64,000 nucleotides of DNA from the NCBI RefSeq assembly GCF_025725645.1, contig NZ_CP107007.1:2232001-2296000 (forward strand). The letters run 5' to 3'. The first letter of the stretch is position 1, and each line of letters starts with the position of its first letter. Below are positions 17,185-26,401 of this stretch, piece by piece. The notes under the pieces were generated by a model. That model did not search any database. It was not told the DNA's origin and worked only from the letters and a program-made list of their open reading frames with translations. The stretch comes from Halomonas sp. GD1P12 (GTDB lineage: Bacteria; Pseudomonadota; Gammaproteobacteria; Pseudomonadales; Halomonadaceae). The position numbers and the translations under genes were made by a program.

Positions 17185-18594
17185 CTACACATCGATACCG
17201 AAATAACGGCGCGCGTTGTGGAAGCAAATATCGTTGACCATGCTGCCAAGCCAGGCGTCATCGTTGGGGAGCTGGCCCTGCTCGACCCAGCGCCCCAGCA
17301 TGCGACATAACAGGCGACGAAAATACTCGTGGCGGGTGTAGGAAAGAAAGCTGCGCGAATCCGTCAGCATGCCCACGAATCGGCTTAAAAGCCCCAACTG
17401 CGAAAGCTGGGTCATCTGACGCTCCATGCCGTCGAGCTGGTCGTTGAACCACCAGCCGGAGCCAAGCTGCACCTTGCCGGGAATGCCGTTGCCCTGAAAA
17501 TTGCCCGCCGTGGTCGCCAATACTTCGTTGAAGACCGGGTTGACGCCATAAAGAATGGTACGCGGCAGCCGGTCATCCCGATCAAGGGCATTGAGCAGTT
17601 GGTTGAGCGGTGCGGCCATGGGCCGGTCGTCCATGGAGTCGAAACCGGCATCGGCGCCGATTTCGCGCCAGCCGCGGGCGTTGTTATTGCGCAGCGGCCC
17701 CATGTGGTATTGCTGCGCCCAGTCGCGACGGTGGTATTCCCGGCCCAAAAAGATCAGCACCGCGGTCATGAACTGCGCCTGCTCGTGCTCGTCGGGCAGC
17801 GTGCCGTTCAGACGACGCTCGAGAATGGCATCGAGCTCGGCATCGGTCGCCTCGGCGTAGGCGACGCGTTCGATGCCGTGATCAGAAATCCGGCAGCCAT
17901 GGGCATGGAAGTGATTCAGGCGTTTTTCGAGCGCGGTGTAGAGGGAGGTGATATCGCGAATCTCGACATCCGCGGCGCGACCCAGCTTTTCGAGATACGC
18001 CGGGAAATCTTCGGCGGCCGGTTTAAAAGCGCGGTCGGGTCGAAAACTCGGCAGCACTTTTACGGCGAAGCTCGGATCCGCGGCAATCTCGGCATGATGG
18101 CTCAGATCGTCCGCCGGGTCGTCGGTAGTGCCGACCAGACGGACGTTCATCTGCTCGAGAATTCCCCGCGCAAAGAATTCGGGCGTTGCCAGCATCGCGT
18201 TGGCCTCGTCCCAGATGGCATCTGCAGTCGAGGGCGAAAGCAGTTTGCCAGTGATGCCGAAGGGGCGTCTTAGCTCGAGATGAGCCCAGTGAAAGAGCGG
18301 ATTACCCAGCGTATGAGGCACGGTGGCCGCCCACGCCTGAAATTTATCGTAGTCGCTCGCATCACCGGTACAGAGCCGCTCGTCCACGCCGTTCCAGCGC
18401 ATGGTGCGCCACTTGTAGTGATCGCCTTTCAGCCAAATCGAGGTGAGGTTGTCAAAGCGCGTATTCTGGGCAATTTCCCGAGGCGGTAGGTGGCAGTGGT
18501 AGTCGAAGATGGGCTGAGTGCTGGCGTAGCCGTGGTATAGACGTTTGGCCATCTCGCTATCGAGAAGAAAATCCTCATCCAGAAATGCTGCCAT
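17185..18594 (-). CDS. uxaC: Glucuronate (uronate) isomerase UxaC
   Basis: Interconverts D-glucuronate and D-fructuronate (and D-galacturonate and D-tagaturonate). The ATG at 18594 gives 469 residues, the usual family length. Typical blocks are [15 protein letters not shown] (metal-binding His pair), [72 protein letters not shown] and [25 protein letters not shown] lies upstream of this start; the longer frame has none. First gene of the uxaC-uxuB-uxuA operon, divergent from a TRAP transporter operon across a 239-bp control region. Confidence 0.95.
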   Translation of the reverse strand: MAAFLDEDFLLDSEMAKRLYHGYASTQPIFDYHCHLPPREIAQNTRFDNLTSIWLKGDHYKWRTMRWNGVDERLCTGDASDYDKFQAWAATVPHTLGNPLFHWAHLELRRPFGITGKLLSPSTADAIWDEANAMLATPEFFARGILEQMNVRLVGTTDDPADDLSHHAEIAADPSFAVKVLPSFRPDRAFKPAAEDFPAYLEKLGRAADVEIRDITSLYTALEKRLNHFHAHGCRISDHGIERVAYAEATDAELDAILERRLNGTLPDEHEQAQFMTAVLIFLGREYHRRDWAQQYHMGPLRNNNARGWREIGADAGFDSMDDRPMAAPLNQLLNALDRDDRLPRTILYGVNPVFNEVLATTAGNFQGNGIPGKVQLGSGWWFNDQLDGMERQMTQLSQLGLLSRFVGMLTDSRSFLSYTRHEYFRRLLCRMLGRWVEQGQLPNDDAWLGSMVNDICFHNARRYFGIDV

Positions 18595-18655
18595 CAGAGG
18601 CTCCATTGCGATCGGTGCGTGCCTTGCGCAGGCAAAGGCGCGCTCATGAAATTGG

Positions 18656-18778
18656 TTGGGCCAAAGAGTCGACTTGACTGCCTTTATTGTCAACCTCTTA
18701 TCAACCCAATGCGACCAAAGGCTTATTTAATAATCAGACCGGTTAGTCCAATTTAGCCGGTCATTTTTATTGGCCCAA
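18656..18778. promoter_or_regulatory. uxaC / TRAP divergent control region with paired TTGGGCCAA sites
   Basis: The shared upstream region of uxaC (-) and the TRAP-GH31 operon (+) has TTGGGCCAA at 18656-18664 and its inverted copy TTGGCCCAA at 18770-18778, each an odd-centred palindrome, within a common 10-base core GTTGGGCCAA. E. coli UxuR/ExuR bind TTGG-centred dyads, and a UxuR homologue is encoded at 24132, so these are good operator candidates. A further dyad GACCGG...CCGGTC (18737-18762) is followed by a T-rich run; it may be another site or an attenuator. Confidence 0.5.
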
Positions 18779-18833
18779 CGACCGTATCGTACAAGTACTA
18801 CATCAAAGACAGCTTTTCAGGAGATGGGGCAAC

Positions 18834-19835
18834 ATGCATAAAGGCGTTATATCAGTCTTGTCGGGCGCGTTGATCGCGCTTTCGGGCTGCTCGATGCCCT
18901 CGGAAGTGTCCTCGGACGTGACCCTTCTAAGGCTCGCTCACAACATGAACGAAGGCCACCCGGTACATAAGTCGCTTGCCCACTTCGCCGAGCGCGTGCG
19001 CGAGATAAGCGGCGGTGAGCTCGTTTTCCAGCTTTATCCCAACGGTCAGCTGGGCTCCGAGCGGGAAGTCATCGAGCTGGTTCAGACAGGTGCGGTGGAC
19101 GTCACAAAGGTGAGCGCCACCGCGCTCGAAAGCTTTTCTAACGTCTATTCCCTGTTTAGCGTGCCCTATCTCTTTGCCGACCCCGATCACTACTATCGCG
19201 TCATGGATAGCGACGTCGCCACGGATATCTACCAGCAGACGGCCGACAACGGCTTCTTCGGACTGACGTACTATGATGCCGGCATTCGCAACGTCTACAC
19301 CATCGATACGCCGGTACGCACCCCGGCCGACATGCGCGGGCTCAAGTTTCGCGTACAGCCCAGCCAGACCGCCCTCGAAATGATTCGTCTGATGGGCGGC
19401 GCGCCGACGCCGATGGCCTACGGCGAGGTTTACACGGCGCTGCAGCAGGGCGTCATCGATGGCACCGAGAACAACGAAACCGCGCTGACCTCATCGAATC
19501 ACGGCGAAGTGGCCAAGGAGTACTCCTACACTGCCCACGCCATCGTTCCCGACCTTCTGATCTTCAGCCAGCACCGCTGGGAAAGCTTCACGCCCCAGCA
19601 GCAGCAGTGGTTGAGAGAAGCGGCGGTCGAATCGACCGAGTTCCACAAGGAGCTCTGGGCGCAAGAGATCGAAAAAGCGGTGACCCAGGCCGAGGAGATG
19701 GGCGTTCACTTCCACCGCGATGTGGACGTCGATGCGTTCCGGGAAGCGGTCGCCCCCATGCACGAACGGGTTCTCGAAAACCCGACCCTGGCGCCGCTTT
19801 ACGAGCGCATTCAGGCACTAGAAACGGAGTCTTGA
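18834..19835 (+). CDS. TRAP transporter solute-binding lipoprotein, DctP family
   Basis: A 333-residue extracytoplasmic binding protein for a TRAP transporter; such proteins bind carboxylates by a conserved Arg, here R173 in GLKFRVQPS. The N-terminus MHKGVISVLSGALIALSGCS has a lipobox with C19, so the protein should be membrane-anchored, which is less common than a free periplasmic form. Family blocks YPNGQLGSEREVIELVQTGAVDV and GGAPTPMAYGEVYTALQQGVIDGTENN are present. GGAG precedes the ATG at 18834. It opens the dctPQM-GH31 operon opposite uxaC, so an uronate or uronate-containing sugar is the likely ligand. Confidence 0.9.
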   Translation: MHKGVISVLSGALIALSGCSMPSEVSSDVTLLRLAHNMNEGHPVHKSLAHFAERVREISGGELVFQLYPNGQLGSEREVIELVQTGAVDVTKVSATALESFSNVYSLFSVPYLFADPDHYYRVMDSDVATDIYQQTADNGFFGLTYYDAGIRNVYTIDTPVRTPADMRGLKFRVQPSQTALEMIRLMGGAPTPMAYGEVYTALQQGVIDGTENNETALTSSNHGEVAKEYSYTAHAIVPDLLIFSQHRWESFTPQQQQWLREAAVESTEFHKELWAQEIEKAVTQAEEMGVHFHRDVDVDAFREAVAPMHERVLENPTLAPLYERIQALETES

Positions 19836-19839
19836 GGCC

Positions 19840-20340
19840 ATGATAAACACGATCAATCGTTTGCTCAGCAAACTCATCACGGTACTCACTTCGGCCATGC
19901 TCGCCGTTATGGTGCTGGTCGCCATTTGGCAGGTAGTAAGCCGCTACGTGCTCAATGACCCCAGCACTTTTTCCCAGGAGTTTCTTCGCTACTCGCTGAT
20001 CTGGATCACCATGATCGGCGGAGCGCTGGCGTTTCATACTAAAAAGCACATCGCGGTGGAGATGCTCGTCAACCGGTTCTCCGCGCGCTCTCAGAAAATG
20101 GTTCGCTACCTGGTGCTCGTGTTGCTGATCCTTTTTTCTGCCCTCGTGATGATTTACGGCGGCATCTGGCTCGTCTCGTTAACCATGTCGCAGCAGACCG
20201 TCTCGCTGGGTATTCCGATGGGGTATATCTATCTGTCGCTGCCCGTCTCGGGCGTGCTGGTTTTCTGGTTCTGCATTGCCGAGCTGTTCAATGCCGCTGC
20301 CGGCACTCCCAACGATTTCGACCAGACCCTGGACGTTTAA
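19840..20340 (+). CDS. TRAP transporter small permease, DctQ family
   Basis: A 166-residue inner-membrane protein with four hydrophobic segments (about 15-35, 50-65, 90-112, 130-150). It has the DctQ signature: VSRYVLNDPSTFSQEFLRYSLIWITMIGGALAFHTKKHIAVEM. It couples the binding protein to the large permease subunit. It starts four bases after dctP and is 22 bp before dctM, clearly co-transcribed. Confidence 0.9.
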   Translation: MINTINRLLSKLITVLTSAMLAVMVLVAIWQVVSRYVLNDPSTFSQEFLRYSLIWITMIGGALAFHTKKHIAVEMLVNRFSARSQKMVRYLVLVLLILFSALVMIYGGIWLVSLTMSQQTVSLGIPMGYIYLSLPVSGVLVFWFCIAELFNAAAGTPNDFDQTLDV

Positions 20341-20362
20341 TCAACAATAAGGCATTCGCGCC

Positions 20363-21661
20363 ATGACGATCATCGCAGGCTTCAGTCTACTCATTTCGTT
20401 TTTCATCTTTTTGTTCATCGGTGTACCGATCGCCATCAGCATGGCCGGCGCGTCCATCGTGACCATGCTGCTCATCGCGCCGTTCGATGTCGCCGTGTTC
20501 ACCTCGGCGCAGAAGATGGTGACCGGTATCGACAGCTTCACGCTGCTCGCCGTCCCCTTCTTTCTACTGACCGGTATCATCATGAACCAGGGCGGCATCG
20601 CGATGCGCCTGGTCAACGTGGCTCGCCTGTTCACCGGCCGCTTGCCGGGGTCACTTGCCCACACCAATATCGTCGGTAACATGCTGTTCGGCTCTCTGGC
20701 GGGCTCGTCGGTGGCCTCGGCGGCGGCCATCGGCAAGGTCATGCATCCGCTGCAGGACGAGGAAGGCTATGACCGCAAGTTCTCCGCGGCGGTCAACATC
20801 GCCTCGGCGCCGACGGGCCTGATCATTCCGCCCACCGGGCTTTTCATCATCTATTCGCTGGTAAGCGGCGGCACCTCGGTGGCCGCGCTGTTTTTGGCAG
20901 GCTATATTCCCGGTCTACTCTGGGGCCTGGCGACCATGGCGGTGGCCTTCGTCATCGCCAAGCGCAAGGGCTATCGCTCACCGCATCAGGTCCCGCTGCG
21001 CTCGGTATTCAAGGTGCTGTGGGACGCCATTCCCAGCCTGTTTTTGATCTTCATCATCATTGGCGGCATCATCGGCGGCGTTTTCACCGCGACCGAAGCC
21101 TCGGCGGTCGCGGTGGTCTACGCCCTGCTGCTCTCCCTGGCCTATCGCAGCCTGTCGCTCAAGCAGATACCCGGCATCTTGAAGGAAACTGCGGAACTGA
21201 CCGTGGTCATCATGTTCCTCATCGGCACCTCTGCCATGCTGGCACTGGTCATGGCCTTCACCGGCATTCCGGCCGCGATTAGTGCCGGTATCCTTGCGCT
21301 GACCGACAACCCTATCCTGATCCTCATTCTGATCAACGTCATCCTGCTGTTGATCGGTACCTTCATGGACGTCACGCCGGCCATCCTAATCTTCACGCCC
21401 ATTTTCCTGCCGGTGGTTTCCGAGTTCGGCATGAGCCCGGTGCACTTCGGTGTCCTGCTGGTCGTCAACTTGTGTATCGGCAATATCACACCGCCCGGCG
21501 GCAGCGCGCTGTACGTGGGTAGCACGGTTGCCAAGCTGAAAATGGAAGAAGTAATCAAGCCTCTTCTGCCGTTCTACGCAGCGGTCATCGCGGTGCTCAT
21601 GCTGATAACATTGGTGCCGATGCTCAGCGAGTGGCTACCGCGCCTGGCTGGCCTCATGTAA
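20363..21661 (+). CDS. TRAP transporter large permease, DctM family
   Basis: A 432-residue permease with about 12 membrane segments, which moves the solute with sodium. DctM marks are FFLLTGIIMNQGGIAMRLVNVARLFTGRLPGSLAHTNIVGNMLFGSLAGSSVASAAAIG-type sequence (positions 65-125), ASAPTGLIIPPTGLFIIYS and GVFTATEASAVAVVYALLL. Sodium coupling suits a halophile. Third gene of dctPQM; the GH31 gene begins 19 bp after it. Confidence 0.93.
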   Translation: MTIIAGFSLLISFFIFLFIGVPIAISMAGASIVTMLLIAPFDVAVFTSAQKMVTGIDSFTLLAVPFFLLTGIIMNQGGIAMRLVNVARLFTGRLPGSLAHTNIVGNMLFGSLAGSSVASAAAIGKVMHPLQDEEGYDRKFSAAVNIASAPTGLIIPPTGLFIIYSLVSGGTSVAALFLAGYIPGLLWGLATMAVAFVIAKRKGYRSPHQVPLRSVFKVLWDAIPSLFLIFIIIGGIIGGVFTATEASAVAVVYALLLSLAYRSLSLKQIPGILKETAELTVVIMFLIGTSAMLALVMAFTGIPAAISAGILALTDNPILILILINVILLLIGTFMDVTPAILIFTPIFLPVVSEFGMSPVHFGVLLVVNLCIGNITPPGGSALYVGSTVAKLKMEEVIKPLLPFYAAVIAVLMLITLVPMLSEWLPRLAGLM

Positions 21662-21680
21662 TTTTCAAGGATTGACCTGG

Positions 21681-24080
21681 ATGAATATTCAAGCGCGCTA
21701 TCGCTTTCACTTGGCGAAGACCCAGCAAAACCACCTTACCTTTGCATCAACGGACGAGGACGTGGCCGCCCACGTCTTTATTCTCGAGGAGGGCATCTTT
21801 CGCGTTCTCTTTGAGAAACGCGAGGGGCTCGACGTCGGCCAAACCTGGAGCATCGCGCCGGGTCAGGACGACTTGCCCGCCGAGGGCCGTGACCGCTTCA
21901 GCACCGAGCACTTCAACCTGCCGGCATTCGAGCTTGACGAGGATGAACAGAGCGTCACGATCCAAACGCGTCAATTGAAAGCCGTGATCCAGAAGGAAGG
22001 CTTTCGGATTAGCTGGTATCAGGCCACCCAAGGTCAGTGGCAGCTTTTCGCCCAGGATCGTCAGACCCAGGCCTACAACTTCGCCGGGGAGCTGGGTAGC
22101 GAGATCAAGCACTACCTGAAACGAGACATCAAGGAGCAGTACTTCGGCCTTGGCGAGCGCACCGGCCAGCTCGACCACCACCACGGCCGCTATCGCAACC
22201 TCACCATCGATGCGATGGGCTACGACGCCGAGTACTCGGATCCACTCTACAAGCACATTCCGTTCTACATCACGCGCAAGCCGGAACAGAGCTTCTCCTA
22301 CGGGCTCTTCTACGACAACCTGGCCCCTGGCTACTTCGACCTGGGCCGCGAGCTCGATAACTACCACGGCCTTTACCGCTACTTCGAGGCGCAATCCGGC
22401 GATCTGGACTACTACATGATTGCCGGCCCCCGGGTGCGCGACGTGGTGGCCAGCTACACCTGGATGACCGGCAAGACCGCCCTGCCGCCCAAGTGGAGCA
22501 TCGGCTACTCGGGCTCGACCATGAGCTACACCGACGCCCCCAACGCCCAGGAGCAGGTATGGGAGTTCATCGAGCAGTGCGAAAAGCACGACATCCTGTG
22601 CGATTCGTTCCAGCTCTCCTCGGGCTATACCTCGATCGATCACAAGCGCTACGTGTTCAACTGGAACACGCAAAAATTCCCGGATGCCAAAAAGCTGTCG
22701 GCGGATTTCAAGCAAAAAGGCATTCGCCTGGCGGCCAACATCAAGCCAGCGCTTCTGACCGACCACCCCCAGTACGAGAAGCTCGAAGCCCAGGGCTATT
22801 TCCTCAAGGATGCCAACGGCGACACCGAGCTTGCCCAGTTCTGGGACGGCGGCGGCGCCCACATCGACTTCACCCATGAAGGTGCCTACGGCTGGTGGAA
22901 GGATGAAGTCACCCGGCAGCTGCTCGAGTACGGTATCGAGACAACCTGGAACGACAACAACGAGTACGAAATCTGGAACAAGGCCACCCAGGCCGCTGGC
23001 TTCGGCACGCCGCTCTCCTTCACCAGCATTCGCGCACTCTTTCCGCTGCTGATGATGAAGGCCTCTTTCGAGGCGCAGACGGAATACGCCCCCGAGAAAC
23101 GCCCGTTTCTCATTTCGCGCTCTGGCGCGCCGGGCATGCACCGCTACGTGCAGACCTGGACCGGCGATAACCGCACCGAGTGGAAGACCATCCGCTTCAA
23201 CAACAGGACTGGCTTGGGCCTGAGTCTGTCCGGCGTGTTCAACGTCGGTCACGACGTGGGCGGTTTCGCCGGCCCCAAACCGGACCAGGAACTGTTCATC
23301 CGCTGGGTGCAAAACGGCATTTTCCACCCCCGGTTCACCATCCACTCCTGGAACGAGGATGCCACGGTCAACGAGCCCTGGATGTACGAAGACGCGGTGG
23401 CCCCCATTCGTGAGCTGATCAAGCTGCGATCAAAGCTCACGCCCTACTGGTACAGCGCGTTCTACAAGGCCCACGTCCATCACGAGCCGCTGATCAAGCC
23501 CACCTTCTTCGATTTCGAGGAAGATGCGCGTACCTGGCAGGAGAACGACGACTTCATGGTGGGCGAATCGCTTTTGGTGGCAAGCGTCGTCGAGCCGGGC
23601 GTCTCGACCCGCGAGGTCTACGCCCCGTTACACGCCGACGGCTGGTTCGATTTCTACACTGGCCGGTTCATTGAAGGCGGTACGTACACCACACTCGATG
23701 CGCCCTACCACCAGACGCCTTTGCTGGTGAAGGCCGGCGCGATCATTCCGATCAACGAAGCGCCGCGTACTTTCGAGCGCAAGGACGAGGATCAGCGCGG
23801 CTTTCTGCTGTTCCCGCCCCGCAGCGACGATAGCGTCTCCAGCTACACGCTCTTCGAGGACGACGGCGAAACGAGCCAGTGGCAAAGCGCCCACGCGCTG
23901 GTCGAGCTGCACATGCGCACCAGCGCCGAGGCGATCCACGTCACCACCGAGGTGGTCGACAACGGCTATCGGCTGCCCTTCGAGACGGCCATCTTCACAC
24001 TGGCCACGGACGACGACCGGACGCTCTACATCAACGGCGAAGCGCAGGCCGCTGGTCAACCGGCTACCGTAGCGCTGTAA
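21681..24080 (+). CDS. Glycoside hydrolase family 31 alpha-glycosidase, cytoplasmic
   Basis: A 799-residue retaining alpha-glycosidase. Domains in order: N-terminal beta-sandwich (1-250), catalytic (beta/alpha)8 barrel (265-600), C-terminal beta domains with the LFEDDGETSQW block. The nucleophile is D425 in TTWNDNNEYE and the acid/base D496 in QTWTGDNRTEW; GLGERTGQLD and FHPRFTIHSWNED are also typical. There is no signal peptide, so it acts on an imported sugar. The ATG at 21681 follows AAGGA. Co-transcription with a TRAP importer and a UxuR regulator suggests an alpha-glycoside carrying a carboxylate, such as a glycosylated uronate. The exact bond is unknown; alpha-glucosidase, alpha-galactosidase and alpha-xylosidase all occur in GH31. 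Confidence 0.88.
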   Translation: MNIQARYRFHLAKTQQNHLTFASTDEDVAAHVFILEEGIFRVLFEKREGLDVGQTWSIAPGQDDLPAEGRDRFSTEHFNLPAFELDEDEQSVTIQTRQLKAVIQKEGFRISWYQATQGQWQLFAQDRQTQAYNFAGELGSEIKHYLKRDIKEQYFGLGERTGQLDHHHGRYRNLTIDAMGYDAEYSDPLYKHIPFYITRKPEQSFSYGLFYDNLAPGYFDLGRELDNYHGLYRYFEAQSGDLDYYMIAGPRVRDVVASYTWMTGKTALPPKWSIGYSGSTMSYTDAPNAQEQVWEFIEQCEKHDILCDSFQLSSGYTSIDHKRYVFNWNTQKFPDAKKLSADFKQKGIRLAANIKPALLTDHPQYEKLEAQGYFLKDANGDTELAQFWDGGGAHIDFTHEGAYGWWKDEVTRQLLEYGIETTWNDNNEYEIWNKATQAAGFGTPLSFTSIRALFPLLMMKASFEAQTEYAPEKRPFLISRSGAPGMHRYVQTWTGDNRTEWKTIRFNNRTGLGLSLSGVFNVGHDVGGFAGPKPDQELFIRWVQNGIFHPRFTIHSWNEDATVNEPWMYEDAVAPIRELIKLRSKLTPYWYSAFYKAHVHHEPLIKPTFFDFEEDARTWQENDDFMVGESLLVASVVEPGVSTREVYAPLHADGWFDFYTGRFIEGGTYTTLDAPYHQTPLLVKAGAIIPINEAPRTFERKDEDQRGFLLFPPRSDDSVSSYTLFEDDGETSQWQSAHALVELHMRTSAEAIHVTTEVVDNGYRLPFETAIFTLATDDDRTLYINGEAQAAGQPATVAL

Positions 24081-24131
24081 ATCCGCCGGCGCATCGGCTT
24101 CCAAGGCCGATGCGTCGCGCCCTTCCCATGG

Positions 24132-24929
24132 ATGACCACGATGCAACTGCCCGCTCCGCAACGTCTCTATCAGAAAACCGGGCGACAGCTAAAAGAGCGT
24201 ATTCTGTCCGGCCGTTTCAAGGAGGGTGAACGCCTGCCCGCCGAGCGCGAGCTGGCCGAAGAGCTCGGCGTCAGCCGCACGGTGGTGCGCGAAGCACTAA
24301 TCATGCTGGAACTGCAGGGGCTCGTCGAAGTACGCAAGGGCTCAGGCATCTATGTGCTCGCCCCGCCCGACGAGCCTCAGGCCACCCGAGATGACGATGC
24401 AGAAGACGCCCTGACCGCCGGCCCCTTCGAGATGCTCCAGGCGCGCCAGCTCATCGAGAGCCAGATCGCCGCCTTTGCCGCGACGCTAATCACCAAAAAC
24501 GATATCCAGCGGCTGGTGGAGATCAGTCAGCAGGCGCGGCTCGAAGACCGCTCCCAGGATTCCGAGTGGGACAAGCGTTTCCACCTGAAAATCGCCGAAT
24601 CGACCCAGAACGCCGTACTGGTCTACCTGGTCGAGAAACTCTGGCACCAGCGCGACAAAAACCCGCTTTGGCAAAAGCTTCACGATCGAATCGGCAATCG
24701 CGAATCTCTCGACAGCTGGTGCGACGATCATGACGTCATTCTCAAGGCGCTCATGCGCCGCGACAGCGATGGCGCGCAAAAGGCCATGTGGCAGCACCTG
24801 GAAAACACCCGGGAAATGCTCTTCAAGGCCAGCACGCTGGAAGAGGAGGACGAAACCGACTATTACCTGTTTGCCAACAAGCTGGCCTTGAAAAAGACAG
24901 CATTGCTTGACCCGCATAAACCGGGTTAA
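24132..24929 (+). CDS. uxuR: GntR/FCD-family hexuronate regulator, UxuR/ExuR-like
   Basis: A 265-residue repressor. The N-terminal winged helix ([57 protein letters not shown]) and the FCD effector domain ([55 protein letters not shown]) follow E. coli UxuR and ExuR very closely, more than generic FadR-type proteins. It should sense fructuronate or a related intermediate and control the uxa/uxu and TRAP operons; candidate sites lie at 18656-18778. It follows the GH31 gene by about 50 bp. Starts 24132 or 24141 are equally possible; neither has a clear ribosome binding site. Confidence 0.87.
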   Translation: MTTMQLPAPQRLYQKTGRQLKERILSGRFKEGERLPAERELAEELGVSRTVVREALIMLELQGLVEVRKGSGIYVLAPPDEPQATRDDDAEDALTAGPFEMLQARQLIESQIAAFAATLITKNDIQRLVEISQQARLEDRSQDSEWDKRFHLKIAESTQNAVLVYLVEKLWHQRDKNPLWQKLHDRIGNRESLDSWCDDHDVILKALMRRDSDGAQKAMWQHLENTREMLFKASTLEEEDETDYYLFANKLALKKTALLDPHKPG

Positions 24930-25000
24930 ACGCCGCTGGTCGAGCAACCCATTCGGCAGAAATAGCACGCTATTCGAAAAGAAGATAACGCCACCGGCCA

Positions 25001-25036
25001 TAAAAAAGCAGCGATACGCCTGACGCGTACCGCTGC
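25001..25036 (-). terminator. Terminator of the second TRAP operon
   Basis: A 12-bp stem with one mismatch (GCAGCGATACGC at 25008-25019 against GCGTACCGCTGC at 25025-25036), followed on the minus strand by TTTTTTA. It lies about 80 bases after the stop of dctM (25116) and terminates the minus-strand operon; it may also stop uxuR transcripts on the plus strand, although the T-run is on the minus side. Confidence 0.8.
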
Positions 25037-25115
25037 CTCCCTCTTGATGCCCCATTTCTCACACCATGAATTCGAGCCGTGACGCTGAGAGCTCTCCTCG
25101 TCGCGGCCCTTTCCG

Positions 25116-26399
25116 TTAGTTACTCCCCATCAGCAGATTCGGCAGCCACAGTGAAATGGCCGGAACGTAGGTAACCAGCAGCAGTACGCCCAGGTTGCAG
25201 AGCAGAAACGGGACGATGGCGCGGGCGACCGAGAGCATCGGCAGCTTGCCGATGCCGGCGACCACGAACAAACACACGCCGACCGGTGGCGTAGTCAGGC
25301 CGATCATCAGGTTGAGCACCGCAATCACGGCGAAGTGCACCGGGTCGACGCCAACGCCGGTCGCCACGCCGACAAGCGCAGGAAACAGAATGATCAGCGC
25401 GGCGATGGTTTCCATGAACGCGCCGACGAACAAAAGAATCAGGTTGAGAATCAAGAGCACGATCAGCGGGTTCTCGCTGATCGACAGGATCAGCGTGGCG
25501 ATCATTTGCGGAATCTGCTCGCTGGTCAGAATCCAGCCGAACAGGTTGGCAAGACCGACCATCAGCAAAAGCGACGACGAGGTCAGCACGGTGTCGACCA
25601 GAATGCCCGGAAGCTTGCGCCAGGTCAGTCCCTTGTAGACGTACATACCTACTGCGAGCGCGTAGACACAGGCGACGATCGACGCCTCGGTCGGCGTGAA
25701 GAAGCCGCCGATGATGCCGTAGAGGATGATCACGGTCATCAGCAGCGCCCAAAACGCGGTTTTGGCTTCGCGCAGCAGCTGCAAAAACGGCACGCGCTGC
25801 TCTTTCGGATAGCCGCGGCGAACGGCGAGGATGTACACCGTGACCATCATCGCCACGCCCATCAAGAGCCCGGGCACGGCGCCGGCCAGAAACATGCGGC
25901 CTACAGAAATCCCGCTCAAGGAGCCCGCGATGATCATCGGCACGCTGGGCGGAATGATCGGGCCGACGGTGGACGAGGCAGCAGTAACGGCGGCGGCGAA
26001 GGGCTTGTCGTAGCCCGAGCGCGCCATGCCGGGAATCATCACCGAGCCGATGCTCGCCGAATCCGCCACCGCGGTGCCGGAGATACCGCCAAAGATCATC
26101 GACCCGCCGACGTTGGCCAGGCCGAGCCCGCCGCGAATGTGACCCAGCAGCGCGTTGGAAAAACGCACGATATGCTCGGTGATATTGCCCACGTTCATCA
26201 GGTTACCGGCCAGTACGAAGCCGGGAATGCACAACAGCACGAAGGTATCGATACCCGCGTACATGCGCTGAGGCACGATGGTCAGCGAAATGCCCTCCAT
26301 CAGTAGATAGGACATCGACGAGATGCCGAGGGCGAAGGCGATGGGCATCCCCACCACCAGAAGCACCAGAAACACACTGAATAAAATGATGACTTCCAT
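25116..26399 (-). CDS. TRAP transporter large permease, DctM family (second system)
   Basis: A 427-residue membrane permease with about 12 hydrophobic segments. It has DctM marks MPIAFALGISSMSYLLMEG, GGSMIFGGISGTAVADSASIGSVMIPGM, SSTVGPIIPPSVPMIIAGSLSG and GGFFTPTEASIVACVYALAVG. The ATG at 26399 has AGGAG nine bases upstream; the preceding dctQ ends two bases away. Last gene of the gntR-manD-rspB-dctPQM series. The ligand is set by the binding protein at 27156-28124, probably an aldonate. Confidence 0.92.
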   Translation of the reverse strand: MEVIILFSVFLVLLVVGMPIAFALGISSMSYLLMEGISLTIVPQRMYAGIDTFVLLCIPGFVLAGNLMNVGNITEHIVRFSNALLGHIRGGLGLANVGGSMIFGGISGTAVADSASIGSVMIPGMARSGYDKPFAAAVTAASSTVGPIIPPSVPMIIAGSLSGISVGRMFLAGAVPGLLMGVAMMVTVYILAVRRGYPKEQRVPFLQLLREAKTAFWALLMTVIILYGIIGGFFTPTEASIVACVYALAVGMYVYKGLTWRKLPGILVDTVLTSSSLLLMVGLANLFGWILTSEQIPQMIATLILSISENPLIVLLILNLILLFVGAFMETIAALIILFPALVGVATGVGVDPVHFAVIAVLNLMIGLTTPPVGVCLFVVAGIGKLPMLSVARAIVPFLLCNLGVLLLVTYVPAISLWLPNLLMGSN

Positions 26400-26401
26400 G
26401 C

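Noticed and set aside
21747..23345. Minus-strand open frame of 532 codons opposite the GH31 gene
   Set aside because: Composition is that of reversed GH31 codons in a GC-rich genome; no ribosome site and no motif.
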